Positions 63,042 through 64,000 of a DNA stretch of 64,000 nucleotides are shown piece after piece. A model generated the notes under the pieces. That model saw only the letters and a program-made list of their open reading frames with translations. It did no database searches and was not told the origin of the DNA. Position numbers and translations under genes: made by a program. The stretch comes from Methylorubrum salsuginis (GTDB lineage Bacteria; Pseudomonadota; Alphaproteobacteria; Rhizobiales; Beijerinckiaceae). Location: NCBI RefSeq assembly GCF_900114375.1, contig NZ_FOSV01000017.1, forward strand, positions 39,425 through 103,424. Direction: 5' to 3'. Each line of letters starts with the position of its first letter. The first letter of the stretch is position 1.

Positions 63042-63544
63042 GGCGGCTTCCGGCGCGGACGCGCAGACAGGCCGGGATGTTGCGTGCCGGCTGTTCCTCC
63101 CTGGCACATCCGGCCGCGGGTGCCACCGCTCGGCAAGACAAGAGTTAACGCTTTCCCCAACAGCGCCAGACTTTCCGACGCCGGACAGGCCGAAGACCCA
63201 GTCTCCGGCGATGATCTGTCCGATTGTGGAACAGCCCCGGCGGGACAGAGCCGGCCTCGTCTGCTTAATCGCTTCGTAACACGATACCGTCATTCTCACG
63301 ACATCGAGAAGAGGCGCCGCGAAAACGGTGACTTCATCCGAGAACAGGCCGGCGGGTGGGTCTCTTCGAGGCTCATGGACATGATGTCCGTCCCGCCGAT
63401 CCGGTGCGAGTCCGGAGGTGTGATGCGCGGTGCGGACGGGTCTCGTGAGGCTCGCCACGGCTCTGGTCGGAGCCGCAGACGCCGCACCGGTGTGAGCCCG
63501 GTTCCACGAACCCTCCCTGTCCTTCTTTTGCCGGAAGTCTCTCC
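63042..63544. other. 503-base flagellin upstream region
   Basis: No gene recognised. It should contain the flagellin promoter and a leader. I see a G/C palindrome-like stretch GGTTCCACGAACC near 63500 and no convincing sigma-54 or sigma-28 site. FlbT is known in Caulobacter to bind the 5' leader of flagellin mRNA, so this leader is a candidate target. Confidence 0.4.
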
Positions 63545-64000
63545 GTGACCAGCCTGCTGACCAACATCTCCGCCATGACGGCGTTGACGACCCTCAAGGG
63601 CATCAACAGCCAGCTCGACGCGACCTCGAACCGCGTCTCGACCGGCCAGCGCGTCTCGGCCGCCTCGGACAACGCCGCCTACTGGTCGATCGCCACCACG
63701 GTGCGCACCGACAACGCCTCGCTGTCGGCCGTGAAGGACTCCCTCGGCCTCGGCTCCTCGGCGGTCGACACCGCCTATAACGGCCTGAACTCGGTCCTGT
63801 CCGACCTGCAGAACATGCGCGCCAAGCTGCAGACCGCGCTGCAGCCGGGCGTGGACCGCGCCAAGGTCCAGACCGAGATCAAGGCGATCCAGGACAAGAT
63901 GCGCTCGACCGCAGATTCCTCGACCTCCTCGGGCCAGAACTGGCTCTCGGTCGATTCCTCGGCCACCAACACCGCCTACCAGGCGACCCAGAACGTGGTC
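63545..64000 (+). CDS. fliC: flagellin, 3' part outside the window
   Basis: The GTG at 63545 starts TSLLTNISAMTALTTLKGI, then SQLDATSNRVSTGQRVSAA and DNAAYWSIATTVRTDNASL, the conserved N-terminal D0/D1 helices of flagellin. 152 codons are seen and no stop, so it runs off the right edge. GGAAG lies upstream. Regulated presumably by FlaF/FlbT. Confidence 0.9.
   Translation, partial: MTSLLTNISAMTALTTLKGINSQLDATSNRVSTGQRVSAASDNAAYWSIATTVRTDNASLSAVKDSLGLGSSAVDTAYNGLNSVLSDLQNMRAKLQTALQPGVDRAKVQTEIKAIQDKMRSTADSSTSSGQNWLSVDSSATNTAYQATQNVV

Overview
The window is GC-rich DNA, roughly 70 % G+C by eye, from an alphaproteobacterium of the order Hyphomicrobiales. Gene content and order best fit the Methylobacterium/Methylorubrum group. 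Support comes from flaF and flbT in the flagellar cluster, an ExoR-like Sel1-repeat protein, DUF1217, DUF1244 and DUF4169 proteins, a DinB polymerase with an N-terminal zinc finger, MmcB, and Rhizobiales-type palindromic repeats between genes. The genus is an inference. No tRNA, rRNA, CRISPR array, transposase or prophage was seen.

Bases 1-16000 hold housekeeping and small-molecule genes: a truncated alpha/beta hydrolase, dinB, cobK, a lipoprotein L,D-transpeptidase, a DUF1796 protein, accA, a 3-hydroxybutyrate dehydrogenase, CsbD-like and DUF1244 proteins, a transporter-like membrane protein fused to a hotdog thioesterase, an FAD oxidoreductase, an AraC-regulator remnant, a GAF protein, an exoR-like gene and the short-type ilvD. 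Bases 16400-26000 hold eutBC, two paralogous transglutaminase-like genes, an AT-richer orphan gene, lutABC and ccmCDG. Bases 26100-30000 hold branched-chain amino acid genes: a long-type ilvD and leuA. Upstream of leuA lies a short Leu/Ile/Val-rich leader peptide whose stop codon sits inside a hairpin, with a third copy of the same stem sequence able to compete, which suggests translational attenuation.

Bases 30000-46000 mix a small lipoprotein, Nudix, PhzF, PdxY, DedA, a BtuF-like binding protein, MmcB, fumC with two small partners, a cytochrome P450, a DUF305 protein, a three-subunit molybdenum hydroxylase of PaoABC type, an APS kinase (cysC) divergent from a sulfotransferase, and a tandem MaoC-hotdog protein.

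Bases 46000-64000 are a flagellar cluster. Read right to left on the minus strand: a membrane-anchored protein, DUF1217, flgF, fliI, flgE, flgK, flgL, flaF, flbT, flgD, fliQ, flhA, fliR, a FliJ-like gene, a rod-binding gene, a FlgN-like gene and a FliL-like gene. A LysR regulator and a divergent epoxide-hydrolase-like gene interrupt the usual fliQ-flhA junction. A PilZ gene and the start of a flagellin gene lie on the plus strand at the right edge.

The most useful leads are the leuA leader, the insertion in the flagellar operon, the membrane-hotdog fusion, the DUF1217 protein with a large insertion, the cysC/sulfotransferase pair and the orphan gene at 19785. No clearly new multi-gene system was found.
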